In this document: positions 8,278 through 16,851 of the stretch, in pieces
How positions within the stretch are numbered: the stretch's first letter is position 1
Layout of the letters: every line of letters starts with the position of its first letter
Assembly (NCBI GenBank): GCA_007694015.1
Contig: RECO01000159.1
Location: forward strand, 1-38,372
From: Geminicoccaceae bacterium
GTDB taxonomy: Bacteria > Pseudomonadota > Alphaproteobacteria > Geminicoccales > Geminicoccaceae
DNA length: 38,372 nt
Direction: 5' to 3'
Notes under the pieces: model-generated
The model's input: only the letters and a program-made list of their open reading frames with translations
Database searches by the model: none
What the model was told of the DNA's origin: nothing
Position numbers and translations under genes: made by a program

Positions 8278-9404
8278 AATGGCGGTATGGGCTCCGGTGC
8301 TGCGGCGCCGCGCATCAGCCGCCAACCCGCAGCCGCTTCGTCCTCCAGGCGCCAACCGAACCGGGCGAGGCTCGACTGCAGCTGGTCGACACCGCCCGCC
8401 ACCTCCAACTCCAACACGGCCTCGCGCCGCGTCAGGCTGCGCACGGCGGTGGACTCGACCTCGGCCAAACCCTCGATCTCGGCGCGCAGCCGGGCCCAGC
8501 TCATCAGATCCTCGATCGGGGCGATCACCGTCAGGGTCTGGCGTGGGCCCGCCGGCACGGTGGCGCGGTCGCGCACACGCTGTTCCAGGCTCGCCTGCAT
8601 CTCGCTGACGGCACGGTCCAGGCTGACCTCGAGCGGCTCGTCGGCGCTCAGCCGGACGACCGACCGAAACGCCGGCTCCGACGGCCCGCCATAGCGCCGC
8701 GCCTCCAAGATCAGCGGTTCGTCGGCGGCGCCGCTGCCCTGCAACCGCGCCAGCACGACTTCACTCACGCCGTAGCGGGCGGCCAACCGCTGCATCGCCG
8801 CCACGTCGGCGCGGGCCGCCTGGTCGGCATCCAACAGGCTCAAATCCTGGAGGTCGCCCAAGGGCACGACGAAGCGGGCCAGGGAATCGTCGCTGATCGT
8901 GCGGTCGATCGCGGCCTTCCACGCATTGTCGCGCTCCCAGAGCCGGAGCCCGCTACCCGTCTCCCAGAGCGGCACCAGCAAGGCGGGCGGGCCGGCATCG
9001 CGCACGAAGCCCAACCCCTCGCCGCGCAGGAGAGTTTCGACCGCGGTCTGGTTGTAGGTCACGGCGATGGTGGCGGCGTAGGTGCCGGGGCCGACCGTCT
9101 CCTCCAGCACCTCGAAACTGGCGACGAAGTCGTCGATGTTGCGGCCCTGCAGGCTCGGCATGGCCTGGCCGCGCTCGCCGGTGAGCCGCTGCAACAACCG
9201 CTCCAAACCTTCGCGCTGACCCCGATCGATGGCGATGAGCTGGGCTTGCACCGCATCGCTGGCGGTGGCGTTCACCCGGATGTCCGAGACCCGAAAGCCG
9301 GATTCCTGCGCCAGGACGACGCCCGTGGCCGCAACCCAGACGATCAAGCCGAACAGCCAGCGGGGCGAGGGGCAGAGCCGATGCAGGAGAAAGATTGCGC
9401 TCAC
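8274..9404 (-). CDS. DUF2066 family exported protein
   Basis: Encodes 376 aa. Residues about 15-32 form a hydrophobic signal sequence ending VVLAQESG, so export to the periplasm is likely. The following region (SDIRVNATASDAVQAQ, then GLERLLQRLTG) matches the DUF2066 family, usually found upstream of hdaA in alphaproteobacteria; its function is not established. The start is GTG at 9404, 62 nt from the divergent purM. The stop overlaps the CDP-alcohol transferase start by 4 nt, making a three-gene unit DUF2066-CDP-alcohol transferase-hdaA that probably continues into the SDR gene. Confidence 0.85.
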   Translation of the reverse strand: MSAIFLLHRLCPSPRWLFGLIVWVAATGVVLAQESGFRVSDIRVNATASDAVQAQLIAIDRGQREGLERLLQRLTGERGQAMPSLQGRNIDDFVASFEVLEETVGPGTYAATIAVTYNQTAVETLLRGEGLGFVRDAGPPALLVPLWETGSGLRLWERDNAWKAAIDRTISDDSLARFVVPLGDLQDLSLLDADQAARADVAAMQRLAARYGVSEVVLARLQGSGAADEPLILEARRYGGPSEPAFRSVVRLSADEPLEVSLDRAVSEMQASLEQRVRDRATVPAGPRQTLTVIAPIEDLMSWARLRAEIEGLAEVESTAVRSLTRREAVLELEVAGGVDQLQSSLARFGWRLEDEAAAGWRLMRGAAAPEPIPPL

Positions 9405-9466
9405 GGGCTCGAAACCTATGGTGCTCGGCGACTGCGTCCAGCCGCTCTCTTATCGAGCCCATCCCG

Positions 9467-10552
9467 ATGACACAAGCGCCGCCCCCGACCAACACCCCCG
9501 ACGCCTACCGCGAGGCGGGGGTCGACATCGCCCTGGGCAACGCCTTCGTCGCCGCGATCGGCCCCGCCGTCGCCCGCACCCACCGGCCCGGTGTGATGGG
9601 CGCGATCGGCGGTTTCGGCGGCGTGTTCGACCTCTCGGTCCTGGCCATGACCGACCCGCTGCTGGTCGCCGCCACCGATGGCGTGGGCACCAAATTGCTG
9701 CTCGCGGAGGCGGTCGGGGTGCATCGCGGTCTCGGCATCGATCTGGTTGCCATGTCGGTCAACGACATTGCGGTGCAAGGCGCCCAACCCCTCTTTTTCC
9801 TCGACTATTTCGCCACCGGCCGGCTGGAACCCGAGGTTGCCGCCGAGGTCGTGAACGGCGTCGCCGATGCCTGTGCGGAGAGCGGCTGCGCGCTGCTCGG
9901 CGGCGAGACGGCCGAGATGCCGGGGGTCTATCCGCCCGGCCGCTTCGACCTCGCGGGCTTTGCCGTCGGTGCGGTCGAACGCAGCCGGCTCCTGCCCAGG
10001 CTCGACCAGGTGCGCGAAGGCGACGTCGTCCTGGCGGTCGCCAGTTCCGGTCTGCACAGCAACGGCTTTTCGCTGGTGCGCCGGATCGTCGAGACGAGCG
10101 GTGCCGACCTCCAAGGGCCGGCTCCCTTCGCTCCCGCCACGCGCCTCGCCGACGCGCTCTTGACCCCGACCCGCCTCTACGTCCGCGCCTGCCGCGTGCT
10201 GGCGGGTGCGGGTGCGAGCGCCCTCGCCCACGTCACGGGCGGCGGTCTGTTGGAAAACCTGCCGCGGGTGATGCCCCAAGGGACGGCAGCCCGCCTCGAC
10301 CTCGACAGCTACACCCTGCCGCCCCTCTTCGCCTGGCTCGCCGCAGCCGGTGCGCTCGACCGCACCTCGCTCGCGCGCACCTTCAACTGCGGCATCGGCC
10401 TGCTCGCGGTGGTCCCAGCCGAACGCACGGCCGCGGCCCTCGAAGCCCTTTACGACGCGGGCGAGACGGCTTGGCAGGTGGGCGAGATCGTGGCCGGCAA
10501 CGGCGCACCGGAGGTCGAACTCCAGGGCGGGCACGGGTGGCCCCAAGCGTGA
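9467..10552 (+). CDS. purM: Phosphoribosylformylglycinamidine cyclo-ligase
   Basis: Encodes 361 aa. PurM makes aminoimidazole ribotide from FGAM with ATP in purine synthesis. Family motifs: YREAGVDIALGNAFV, ATDGVGTKLLLA, NDIAVQGAQPLFFLDYFA, GGETAEMPGVY, SSGLHSNGFSLVR, AHVTGGGLLENLPRVMP and FNCGIGL. The ATG at 9467 was chosen because homology begins at TPDAYREAGVD; the frame upstream is open but overlaps the divergent promoter gap. It is coupled to purN by a GTGA overlap. Confidence 0.97.
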   Translation: MTQAPPPTNTPDAYREAGVDIALGNAFVAAIGPAVARTHRPGVMGAIGGFGGVFDLSVLAMTDPLLVAATDGVGTKLLLAEAVGVHRGLGIDLVAMSVNDIAVQGAQPLFFLDYFATGRLEPEVAAEVVNGVADACAESGCALLGGETAEMPGVYPPGRFDLAGFAVGAVERSRLLPRLDQVREGDVVLAVASSGLHSNGFSLVRRIVETSGADLQGPAPFAPATRLADALLTPTRLYVRACRVLAGAGASALAHVTGGGLLENLPRVMPQGTAARLDLDSYTLPPLFAWLAAAGALDRTSLARTFNCGIGLLAVVPAERTAAALEALYDAGETAWQVGEIVAGNGAPEVELQGGHGWPQA

Positions 10553-11208
10553 GGCCCGCCCGCGTCGCCGTGCTCGCCTCCGGCAGCGGCTCGAACCTGC
10601 AAGCGCTGCTCGATGCCGCGGTGGGCGAAGCCCCCTTCCGCATCACCCAGGTCGTGGTCAACCGCGCGGATGCCTTTGCGCGGGTGCGGGCGGAACGTGC
10701 CGGCGTGGCGGCCACGCTGGTCGATCACACCCGCTTCGCTGGTCGGGAACCGTTCGAGGCGGCCATCGACGAGGTGCTCCGGGCCGCCGGCATCGAGTGG
10801 GTCTGCCTCGCTGGCTTCATGCGCGTCTTGACGCCCGGCTTCGTCGAGCGCTGGCGGGATCGGATGCTGAACGTGCACCCGTCGCTCCTGCCCGCGTTCA
10901 CGGGCCTCCACACGCACCGCCGGGTGCTGGCGGCGGGCCTCAAGATCACCGGCTGCACCGTGCACGTGGTACGGCCTGCGCTCGACGACGGCCCCGTCGT
11001 CGTGCAGGCGGCCGTGCCGGTGGTGGACGGCGACGACGAAGCGAGCCTCGCCGCGCGCGTCTTGACGATGGAGCACCGGGCATATCCCCTGGCGCTCCGC
11101 CTCCTCACCTCGGGTGCGGCGGTGGTCGACGGCGAGCGGGTACGCCTGACCCGCCCCGTCGCCAGCGCCCCGTCCGGCCTCCTCTGGCCGGACGGCGCTG
11201 GTCGCTGA
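10549..11208 (+). CDS. purN: Phosphoribosylglycinamide formyltransferase
   Basis: Encodes 219 aa. PurN transfers a formyl group from 10-formyl-THF to glycinamide ribonucleotide. Motifs: VAVLASGSGSNLQALLDA at the N-terminus, LAGFMRVLTPGF, the catalytic LNVHPSLLPAFTGLHTH (Asn and His), and CTVHVVRPALDDGPVVVQ with the conserved Asp. The start is GTG at 10549, overlapping the purM stop by 4 nt. The last codons form a strong hairpin (see 11162-11201), and the stop abuts the convergent ndk stop with no intervening base. Confidence 0.96.
   Translation: MRPARVAVLASGSGSNLQALLDAAVGEAPFRITQVVVNRADAFARVRAERAGVAATLVDHTRFAGREPFEAAIDEVLRAAGIEWVCLAGFMRVLTPGFVERWRDRMLNVHPSLLPAFTGLHTHRRVLAAGLKITGCTVHVVRPALDDGPVVVQAAVPVVDGDDEASLAARVLTMEHRAYPLALRLLTSGAAVVDGERVRLTRPVASAPSGLLWPDGAGR
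11162..11201. terminator. Strong hairpin inside the 3' end of purN, candidate bidirectional terminator
   Basis: Left arms ccagcgc (11162-11168) and cgtccggcc (11171-11179) pair with ggccggacg (11186-11194) and gcgctgg (11195-11201). The result is a 16-bp stem with a two-base bulge and a 6-nt loop. It lies within the last codons of purN just before the zero-gap convergent stops of purN and ndk, where a terminator is expected but no intergenic room exists. There is no T-tract on either strand, so intrinsic termination is uncertain; an mRNA 3'-end barrier is equally possible. Confidence 0.5.
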
Positions 11209-11631
11209 TCAGCCGACGATTTCGATACCGGAGAAGAAGAACGCGATCTCCTGCGCCGCCGTCTCCGGCGCATCCGAGCCGTGCACCGAATTGGCTTCGA
11301 TGTTGAGGGCGAAGTCCTTGCGGATGGTGCCGGCAGCCGCCTTCGCCGGGTCGGTGGCGCCCATCACCTCGCGGTTCTTGGCGATGGCGTTCTCGCCTTC
11401 GAGCACCTGCACGACCACCGGACCCTTGGTCATGAAGGCGACCAGCTCGCCGTAGAACGGGCGCTCCTTGTGCACGGCGTAGAACGCCTCGGCCTGCGCC
11501 TTGGTCAGGTGCAGCCGCTTCTGCGCGACGATCCGGAGGCCCGCCGCCTCGAAGCGGGCGTTGATCTGCCCCGTCAAGTTGCGCTCGGTCGCGTCCGGCT
11601 TGATGATCGAAAGGGTGCGTTCGTTGGCCAC
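11209..11631 (-). CDS. ndk: Nucleoside diphosphate kinase
   Basis: Encodes 140 aa, the usual length. Ndk balances NTP pools by ping-pong phosphate transfer through a phospho-histidine. The active site [10 protein letters not shown] is present with His117, and the N-terminal [11 protein letters not shown] is typical. Translation starts at GTG 11631 with GGAG about 9 nt upstream. It is convergent with purN and divergent from the barrel-protein gene at 11810. Confidence 0.97.
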   Translation of the reverse strand: MANERTLSIIKPDATERNLTGQINARFEAAGLRIVAQKRLHLTKAQAEAFYAVHKERPFYGELVAFMTKGPVVVQVLEGENAIAKNREVMGATDPAKAAAGTIRKDFALNIEANSVHGSDAPETAAQEIAFFFSGIEIVG

Positions 11632-11809
11632 GCTGGTCTCCAGGGATGTGGGGGGACAAGTCGCGGCGGCTTATAGCGAAGCCCTCGCCAGGCTGGAAGG
11701 CCGCGCCGCGCACCGCCCGTTGACGGCCGCGCCGCAAGCCCTAAAGGCATGAAAACGACGTCGCGCGGCGCACCCGCCCCGGGTTGCGCGCGAAAACGGG
11801 ATCACCAAC

Positions 11810-12712
11810 ATGCGTGCCATGGGCGCGGTCTTGCTTGCCTCGGGCCTCTCTGTGGCGGCGCCGAGCGCTTGGGCGCAGGAGCGTGTTGCCGTGGCCGATC
11901 CCTGGAGCTTTCGCGTCCTCGGCGGCTATGCGCACCAGTTCGAGACCAACATCGACGGCGGCGGCGACCTCACCGTCGATCGAGCCCTGGTCAACGTGGG
12001 AGCCAGCTACGCCTTCGATCGGCGCACCAGTGCGGGCGTCACCCTTGCCTATCGCTTCGACAGCTTCGATTTCGGGGGCAACGCGGGCTTTGCTGCCTTG
12101 CGCCCCTGGTCGGACGTCCACGAACTGCAACTCTCCGCACCGCTGCGCCGGCCGTTGGGCGAGCGGGTCGACGCGTTCGTGACACCCCAGATCGCCTGGA
12201 GTGCCGAAACGCGTGCTGGCTTCGGTGACGCCTTCACGGGCGGTGCCATCGGCGGTGCGGCCTATCGGATCAACGACGACCTCGCGCTCGGCGCCGGTGT
12301 GGGCATCTTCAGCGAGATCGAGGACGATGCCAGCATCTTTCCGATCCTGATCATCGACTGGCGCCTTTCGCCCACACTGTCGCTCACCACCACGCCGTCG
12401 ACCGGGCTGACCCGCGGCCCGACCTTGAACGCCAACTGGCGCCCGATCGAAGCGTGGACCTTCACGCTCGGCGGCGGCTACGAAAACTACCGCTTCCGCC
12501 TCGACCGCGACGACGGCGTCGGCCAGGAGAAAGCCTTTCCCGTCTATGCAGCCGCGAGCTTCGAGCCGCAGCCGGGTTTCGTCGGCAGTCTGGTGGCCGG
12601 TATGGCGCTCGGCGGCCAAGTCCGCTTCGAAGATCGCGACGGGCGCCTGATCGCGAAGGAAGATTACGACCCCGCCCCCTTCCTCGGCGTCAGCCTGCGC
12701 GCGCGCTTTTGA
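11810..12712 (+). CDS. Predicted outer-membrane beta-barrel protein
   Basis: Encodes 300 aa. An N-terminal signal sequence (MRAMGAVLLASGLSVAAPSAWA) is followed by alternating polar/hydrophobic strands such as VNVGASYAFDRRTSAGVTLAY and FTLGGGYENYRFRL, and the protein ends in ...VSLRARF, a terminal-Phe motif recognised by the BAM complex. It resembles uncharacterised DUF6268-like barrels, but the family assignment is tentative. A second ATG at 11819 could also be the start. It is convergent with the DUF1194 gene, only 5 nt apart. Confidence 0.75.
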   Translation: MRAMGAVLLASGLSVAAPSAWAQERVAVADPWSFRVLGGYAHQFETNIDGGGDLTVDRALVNVGASYAFDRRTSAGVTLAYRFDSFDFGGNAGFAALRPWSDVHELQLSAPLRRPLGERVDAFVTPQIAWSAETRAGFGDAFTGGAIGGAAYRINDDLALGAGVGIFSEIEDDASIFPILIIDWRLSPTLSLTTTPSTGLTRGPTLNANWRPIEAWTFTLGGGYENYRFRLDRDDGVGQEKAFPVYAAASFEPQPGFVGSLVAGMALGGQVRFEDRDGRLIAKEDYDPAPFLGVSLRARF

Positions 12713-12717
12713 GCGGT

Positions 12718-13521
12718 TCAGTCGAAGCGCTGCATCCGCTCCATCCAGCGCCGTTCACCGCTCAGGCAGTCGTAGCCGCTTGGGCTGAATTGGGCCGGGA
12801 CGATGCGCGGCGGCGGCGTCCAGCCGGCGATCTCCAAAATCAGCTTGCGCTGGATGGCTTCGCCGAAGTGCTCGATGTCCTGGATCGGGACCGAGAAGGC
12901 GCCGAAGCCGCCGATGACGCATTCCTCGTAATAGACGTCGAGATCGTCGACGTTGTACCAGGCGGCGGGCGGTGGATCGATCAGCATGGGCAGGCCGTTG
13001 ATGGTGATGCCCTGGGCGAGCACCCGCTCGCGGGCGGCCAGTACCGGCTCGCCCTGGTTGTTCGGCCCATCGCCGGAGACGTCGATCACCCGGCGAAACC
13101 CCTGAAAGCCGTTGTCTTCGAACAGCTCCAGCGAGACCTGTAGGGCGTAGGAGATCGAGGTCCGCCGTGCGCGGTTCAGCGGCGCGGCGCGGATGGCGGC
13201 GGCAAAGCGCCTCGCATCGTCCGCCGAGGCGATGCGCTGCCAGGGCACGGTGACGAAGTGGCTGCCAACCCCGGCCCACTCCATGAAGACGACGGCGATG
13301 GCCCCGTTGAAGCCCGATTTGATCGCCTCGATCACCTCGGGCGATTCGATGGCATCGGCGTAACCTTGGCGCTGGATGGTCAACTCGCCGAGGTCCATCG
13401 ACAGCGACACATCGGCGGCGAGCACCAATTCCAGGTCGACCGGTTCGTCGGCAAGGGCCGGCGGGGCGAAGGCGACGAGCGCAAGCATGGCGAGCAGGCG
13501 ACGGCAACCGCGAGGATCCAT
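12718..13521 (-). CDS. DUF1194 secreted von Willebrand factor A-like protein
   Basis: Encodes 267 aa with a signal peptide (LLAMLALVAFAPPALA, cleavage before DEPVDLELVL). The LVLAADVSLSMD segment has the D-x-S-x-S pattern of a metal-ion-dependent adhesion site. DVSGDGPNNQG and WAGVGSHFVTVPWQ match the DUF1194 family, common in alphaproteobacteria and without known function. The protein probably acts in the periplasm. The start is ATG 13521; upstream lies a partial palindromic element rather than another gene of the unit. Confidence 0.85.
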   Translation of the reverse strand: MDPRGCRRLLAMLALVAFAPPALADEPVDLELVLAADVSLSMDLGELTIQRQGYADAIESPEVIEAIKSGFNGAIAVVFMEWAGVGSHFVTVPWQRIASADDARRFAAAIRAAPLNRARRTSISYALQVSLELFEDNGFQGFRRVIDVSGDGPNNQGEPVLAARERVLAQGITINGLPMLIDPPPAAWYNVDDLDVYYEECVIGGFGAFSVPIQDIEHFGEAIQRKLILEIAGWTPPPRIVPAQFSPSGYDCLSGERRWMERMQRFD

Positions 13522-13584
13522 GGCACAGCCTCCGTCAACATGACGTCCAGCTGATCAACCTGTCATCCCCACTCACCCCGGACA

Positions 13585-13735
13585 AGGTGGCGGCGGCGTC
13601 AGCCGTCGCTTGGGGGGTGCCGGGGGGACCATCAAGTCCCCCCGTTTCTTGCTTACCCCTTACCTACCCCTTCGCGCCCCTTGCCTTGCGCTTCGCGCCC
13701 TTTGCCTGCCTCTTCGCGCGCCTTGATCCACCCGC
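13585..13735. repeat. Palindromic modular element, copy A3 (right half)
   Basis: Hairpin B type gcggcggc/gtca/gccgtcgc (13590-13609, one G-T pair) is followed by ttggggggtgcc and the terminal hairpin ggggggac catcaa gtcccccc (13622-13643). That hairpin is the exact reverse complement of the left hairpin of copy A2. The flank is a pyrimidine-rich tract of repeated ttacccc/cgcgcccttgcc units (13644-13731), which overlaps the 3' end of holC. There is no recognisable left arm or hairpin A. Confidence 0.75.
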
Positions 13736-14180
13736 CTTCGGGTCGTTGCTGCCAGTAGACCAGCTTGGCGCCGCGCTCGCGCCAGCTGATCCAGCGCTCC
13801 CGCGCCGCCGCCACCGCCGCTGCGTCTTGACCGTCGAACAGGTCGACCACCCGCTCGAAGGGCGCATCCGCGTCGGGCAGGAGGCCGTCGACGGTGACCA
13901 GCACCGTCGCCCCATTTGGATTGGCCACGTTCGGGGCGAGGTAGATCGGCTGTTTGGCAGCGAAGCCCGTGGCCGCCGTGCCGTGGGGGAGAAAGCTGTC
14001 GGGGCGAAAGGCCCAGAGCCAGCGATCGAGGTGGTCGAGGTGCTCGCTGTCCCGCGCCACCAGCACGAGGCGCAAGCCTTGGCTGGTGGCCTTTTCCAGG
14101 AGCGGCGGCAGCGCCTCGTCGAGGCTCGAGCGGGTGAGGTGGTAAAAGCCAACCTCGGCGATGTTGGTGGGTTGCCTCAC
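13653..14180 (-). CDS. holC: DNA polymerase III chi subunit, with repeat-derived tail
   Basis: Encodes 175 aa. Chi links the clamp loader to SSB. The body (MRQPTNIAEVGFYHLTRSSL, ARDSEHLDHLDRWLWAF, SFLPHG, GATVLVTVDG) matches HolC, which usually ends near residue 145-150. The last 20 or so residues read AREEAGKGREAQGKGREG and further, a low-complexity basic tail encoded by the purine-rich flank of palindromic copy A3. The tail therefore looks like recruited repeat sequence. The start is GTG 14180, overlapping the pepA stop (GTGA), an order (pepA-holC) common in proteobacteria. Confidence 0.93.
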   Translation of the reverse strand: MRQPTNIAEVGFYHLTRSSLDEALPPLLEKATSQGLRLVLVARDSEHLDHLDRWLWAFRPDSFLPHGTAATGFAAKQPIYLAPNVANPNGATVLVTVDGLLPDADAPFERVVDLFDGQDAAAVAAARERWISWRERGAKLVYWQQRPEGGWIKAREEAGKGREAQGKGREGVGKG

Positions 14181-15649
14181 CCCTCGAACGCGTCCTGGAC
14201 CAGCCGGTCGACCAGGCGCACGCCCCAGCCGGTGCCGCCCCTGCCGCCGACCGGATGCTCGCTTTCGGTGAAGCTGGTGGCCGCCAGGTCGACGTGCGCC
14301 CAGGGGCCGTCGCCGACGAAGGCTTCGAGGAACGCAGCCCCGATCGAGGCCCCGGCCTGCCCCGGCTTGCCGATGTTCTTGAGGTCGGCGATCGGGCTTT
14401 CCAGCTGCTTGGTGTAGCCCTTGCCCAAGGGCATCCGCCAGAGCGTCTCGCCCGTGGCCTCACCGGCATCGAGCAGCTTGGCGGCGAGGTCGTCGTCGTT
14501 GGCGAAGAGGCCTGCGTGCTCGTAGCCGAGCGCCACGATGATGGCGCCGGTGAGCGTGGCGAAGTCGATCATCGCCTGGGGCTTTTGGGTCGCCTTCACG
14601 TGCGCCAGCACGTCGGCCAGGACGAGGCGCCCCTCGGCGTCCGTGTTCAACACCTCGATGGTCTTGCCGGCGAGCGAGGTCACGACGTCGCCCGGCCGCT
14701 GCGCGGTGCTGGAGGGCATGTTCTCGACCAGGCCGATGGCGCCCACGACGTTGGCCTTGGCCTGGCGGCGGGCGAGCGCGTGCAGGGCGCCGACCACCGT
14801 CGCCGCCCCCGCCATGTCGCACTTCATGGTTTCCATGCTCTTGGGCGGCTTCAAGGAGAGGCCGCCGCTATCGAACACCACACCCTTGCCGACCAGCGCC
14901 AAGGGGGCGCGGTCGTCACCAGCGCCTCGCCAATGCATCAAGACGGTGTAGGGCGGCATTCGGCTGCCCTGGGCCACCCCGAGCAGTGCGCCCATGCCCA
15001 GTTCGGCCATGGCGGCCCGATCCAACACCGTCACCTCGACGCCGAGCGACGTCAGCTCCTTGGCGGCAGCGACAAAGGCGTCGGTGTCGAGGCTGTTGGC
15101 CGGCCGGTTGACCAGATCGCGGGCGAGGTGGGTGCCGGCGACGACGGCTTCACGCGCCGGCCAAGCTGCGGCAAGCGCCACCGCGTGCGGTGTCGCCACG
15201 TTCAACGCAGCCAGCTTCTTGGCGCCGTTCGTCTTCGCGGGCTTGAATTGATCGAACCGGTAGCTGCGCAATGCCGTGCCCTCGACCAGGCCCAGGGTCA
15301 CGGCGTCGCCGGCGGCTTCGACCAGCAGCGTCAACCGCTCCAGCTTGCGGGCGAGCGCCGCCGTGGCGAGCCCAGCGCCGAGTTCGACCGCGTCCTTTAC
15401 CGGCAGTACCTCCGGGGTCGGCACGGCCCACAGCAACACCCGGTCCCAGCCGGCCGCGGCAGGCACGACGACGTCGACGATCTGCCCTCGATCGAGCGGC
15501 AGGCCGGCCAACTCCAGGGCGCGGCGCAGGAGGCCGCCACTGGCTTCGTCGATCGCGCGGGCGGTGGCGCCCATGCCGCCATCGACACCGACCACGACGG
15601 CCAGGGCACCCGCACCACGGGCCTCGGGGGTGACGAACCGGATCTCCAT
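14177..15649 (-). CDS. pepA: Leucyl aminopeptidase (M17)
   Basis: Encodes 490 aa. This cytosolic dizinc aminopeptidase removes N-terminal residues. Metal and catalytic residues are visible as Lys255 and Asp260 in GKGVVFDSGG, Asp278 in MKCDMAGAATV, and Asp337/Glu339 in the M17 signature NTDAEGRLVLAD. Length is normal for the family. The ATG at 15649 lies 89 nt from the divergent lptF start, the standard pepA/lptF arrangement. Some members also bind DNA; nothing here tests that. Confidence 0.97.
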   Translation of the reverse strand: MEIRFVTPEARGAGALAVVVGVDGGMGATARAIDEASGGLLRRALELAGLPLDRGQIVDVVVPAAAGWDRVLLWAVPTPEVLPVKDAVELGAGLATAALARKLERLTLLVEAAGDAVTLGLVEGTALRSYRFDQFKPAKTNGAKKLAALNVATPHAVALAAAWPAREAVVAGTHLARDLVNRPANSLDTDAFVAAAKELTSLGVEVTVLDRAAMAELGMGALLGVAQGSRMPPYTVLMHWRGAGDDRAPLALVGKGVVFDSGGLSLKPPKSMETMKCDMAGAATVVGALHALARRQAKANVVGAIGLVENMPSSTAQRPGDVVTSLAGKTIEVLNTDAEGRLVLADVLAHVKATQKPQAMIDFATLTGAIIVALGYEHAGLFANDDDLAAKLLDAGEATGETLWRMPLGKGYTKQLESPIADLKNIGKPGQAGASIGAAFLEAFVGDGPWAHVDLAATSFTESEHPVGGRGGTGWGVRLVDRLVQDAFEG

Positions 15650-15738
15650 GAAGGCTCTACCTCGACGTAAAGGAGCGTGTGCAACGCTCGCGCTAGGCCC
15701 TAGAAGTTGCGTGGGTTTTAGGCCAGTATCAAGATCCC

Positions 15739-16851
15739 ATGAAGCTGTTGACCCGCTACCTGTTCCGTCAGCTCCTGGCCCCCACCCTGCTCGCCTTGGT
15801 GGCGTTTGCGGGTGCGGTTTGGGTATCGCAGGCGCTGCGCTTCGTCGACCTCATCGTCAACCAGGGCCTCTCGGTCCTGGCCTTTCTCTATCTAACCGGC
15901 CTGCTCGTTCCCTCGCTGGTTTTGGTGGTCTTGCCCTTTGCCGCCTTCATCGGCGCGCTCGCGGGCTACCAGAAACTGCGCGCCGAAAGCGAGCTCAGCG
16001 TCTGCCGCGCCGCCGGGCTCTCGGATTGGCAGTTGGCCAAGGGGGCGATGGTGCTCGGCAGCCTGTTCATGGTGGTGAGCCTCGTCGTCAGTCTCTACGT
16101 CATGCCGTCGGCCTATCGTCATTTTCGCACCTTGCAACACGACCTCAGCCGCGACGTCTCCGCGGTGGCGATCCAAACCGGGGTCTTCACCTCCCTTACC
16201 TCGGGCTTGACCGTGCACGTCAGCGAACGGCTCCCGTCGGGGGAGCTCGGCGGCATCCTCGTCCACGACACGCGGCGCCCGCACGGGGCCGTGACCCTCC
16301 TCGCCGATCGGGGCGATCTGGTGCGCGGCGCCACGGGTCCGTTGCTGGTGCTGCGGGAAGGCAGCTATCAGGAGCGTGCCCGCGACGGCAGCCTGTCGGT
16401 GGTCTATTTCGACGACACCACCGTCGACCTCACGGCCGGCCTCGAAGACGATTTCGATCGCGCGCTCAAGACGCGGGAGATGTTCCTCGGCGAGCTCTTC
16501 GCCACGGCCGCGGTGGCCGAGAACCAACGCCAGCGGCGGCTGATGCTGGTCGAAGCGCACGAGCGCTTGAGTTGGCCCTTGGTGTCGTTGGCGCTGCCCT
16601 TGCTGGCGGCTGCAACCGTGCTCGGAAACCGGGCGGTGCGCGACGGCGGTTGGCGGGTGTCGCTGCTCGCCACGGCCATGGCGATCGGTGTGGTCGCGCT
16701 CACCCTCACCACCAACAACGTCGCCAAGAACGACCTCGCCCTCCTGCCGGCCCTCTACGCCGTGCCCTTGGTGGCCATCGCGCTCGCCGTCTTCACACTG
16801 CTGCGCGGCGGGCTGGTGCAACCTGTCCCCCGGCCGAGAGCCGCCGCGTGA
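15739..16851 (+). CDS. lptF: LPS export ABC permease LptF
   Basis: Encodes 370 aa. LptF and LptG form the inner-membrane part of the LptB2FG transporter that extracts LPS and feeds the Lpt bridge. The N-terminal LTRYLFRQLLAPTLL and AESELSVCRAAGLSDWQL (coupling-helix region) are characteristic. There are three hydrophobic segments before and three after a periplasmic domain at about residues 130-265. First gene of lptF-lptG-lptD-surA-rsmA; lptG starts in its stop (GTGA). Confidence 0.95.
   Translation: MKLLTRYLFRQLLAPTLLALVAFAGAVWVSQALRFVDLIVNQGLSVLAFLYLTGLLVPSLVLVVLPFAAFIGALAGYQKLRAESELSVCRAAGLSDWQLAKGAMVLGSLFMVVSLVVSLYVMPSAYRHFRTLQHDLSRDVSAVAIQTGVFTSLTSGLTVHVSERLPSGELGGILVHDTRRPHGAVTLLADRGDLVRGATGPLLVLREGSYQERARDGSLSVVYFDDTTVDLTAGLEDDFDRALKTREMFLGELFATAAVAENQRQRRLMLVEAHERLSWPLVSLALPLLAAATVLGNRAVRDGGWRVSLLATAMAIGVVALTLTTNNVAKNDLALLPALYAVPLVAIALAVFTLLRGGLVQPVPRPRAAA

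Noticed and set aside
15650-15738. Specific -35/-10 boxes in the pepA/lptF gap
   Set aside because: Candidates such as ttgcgt..tatcaa have the wrong spacing, so no promoter is called.
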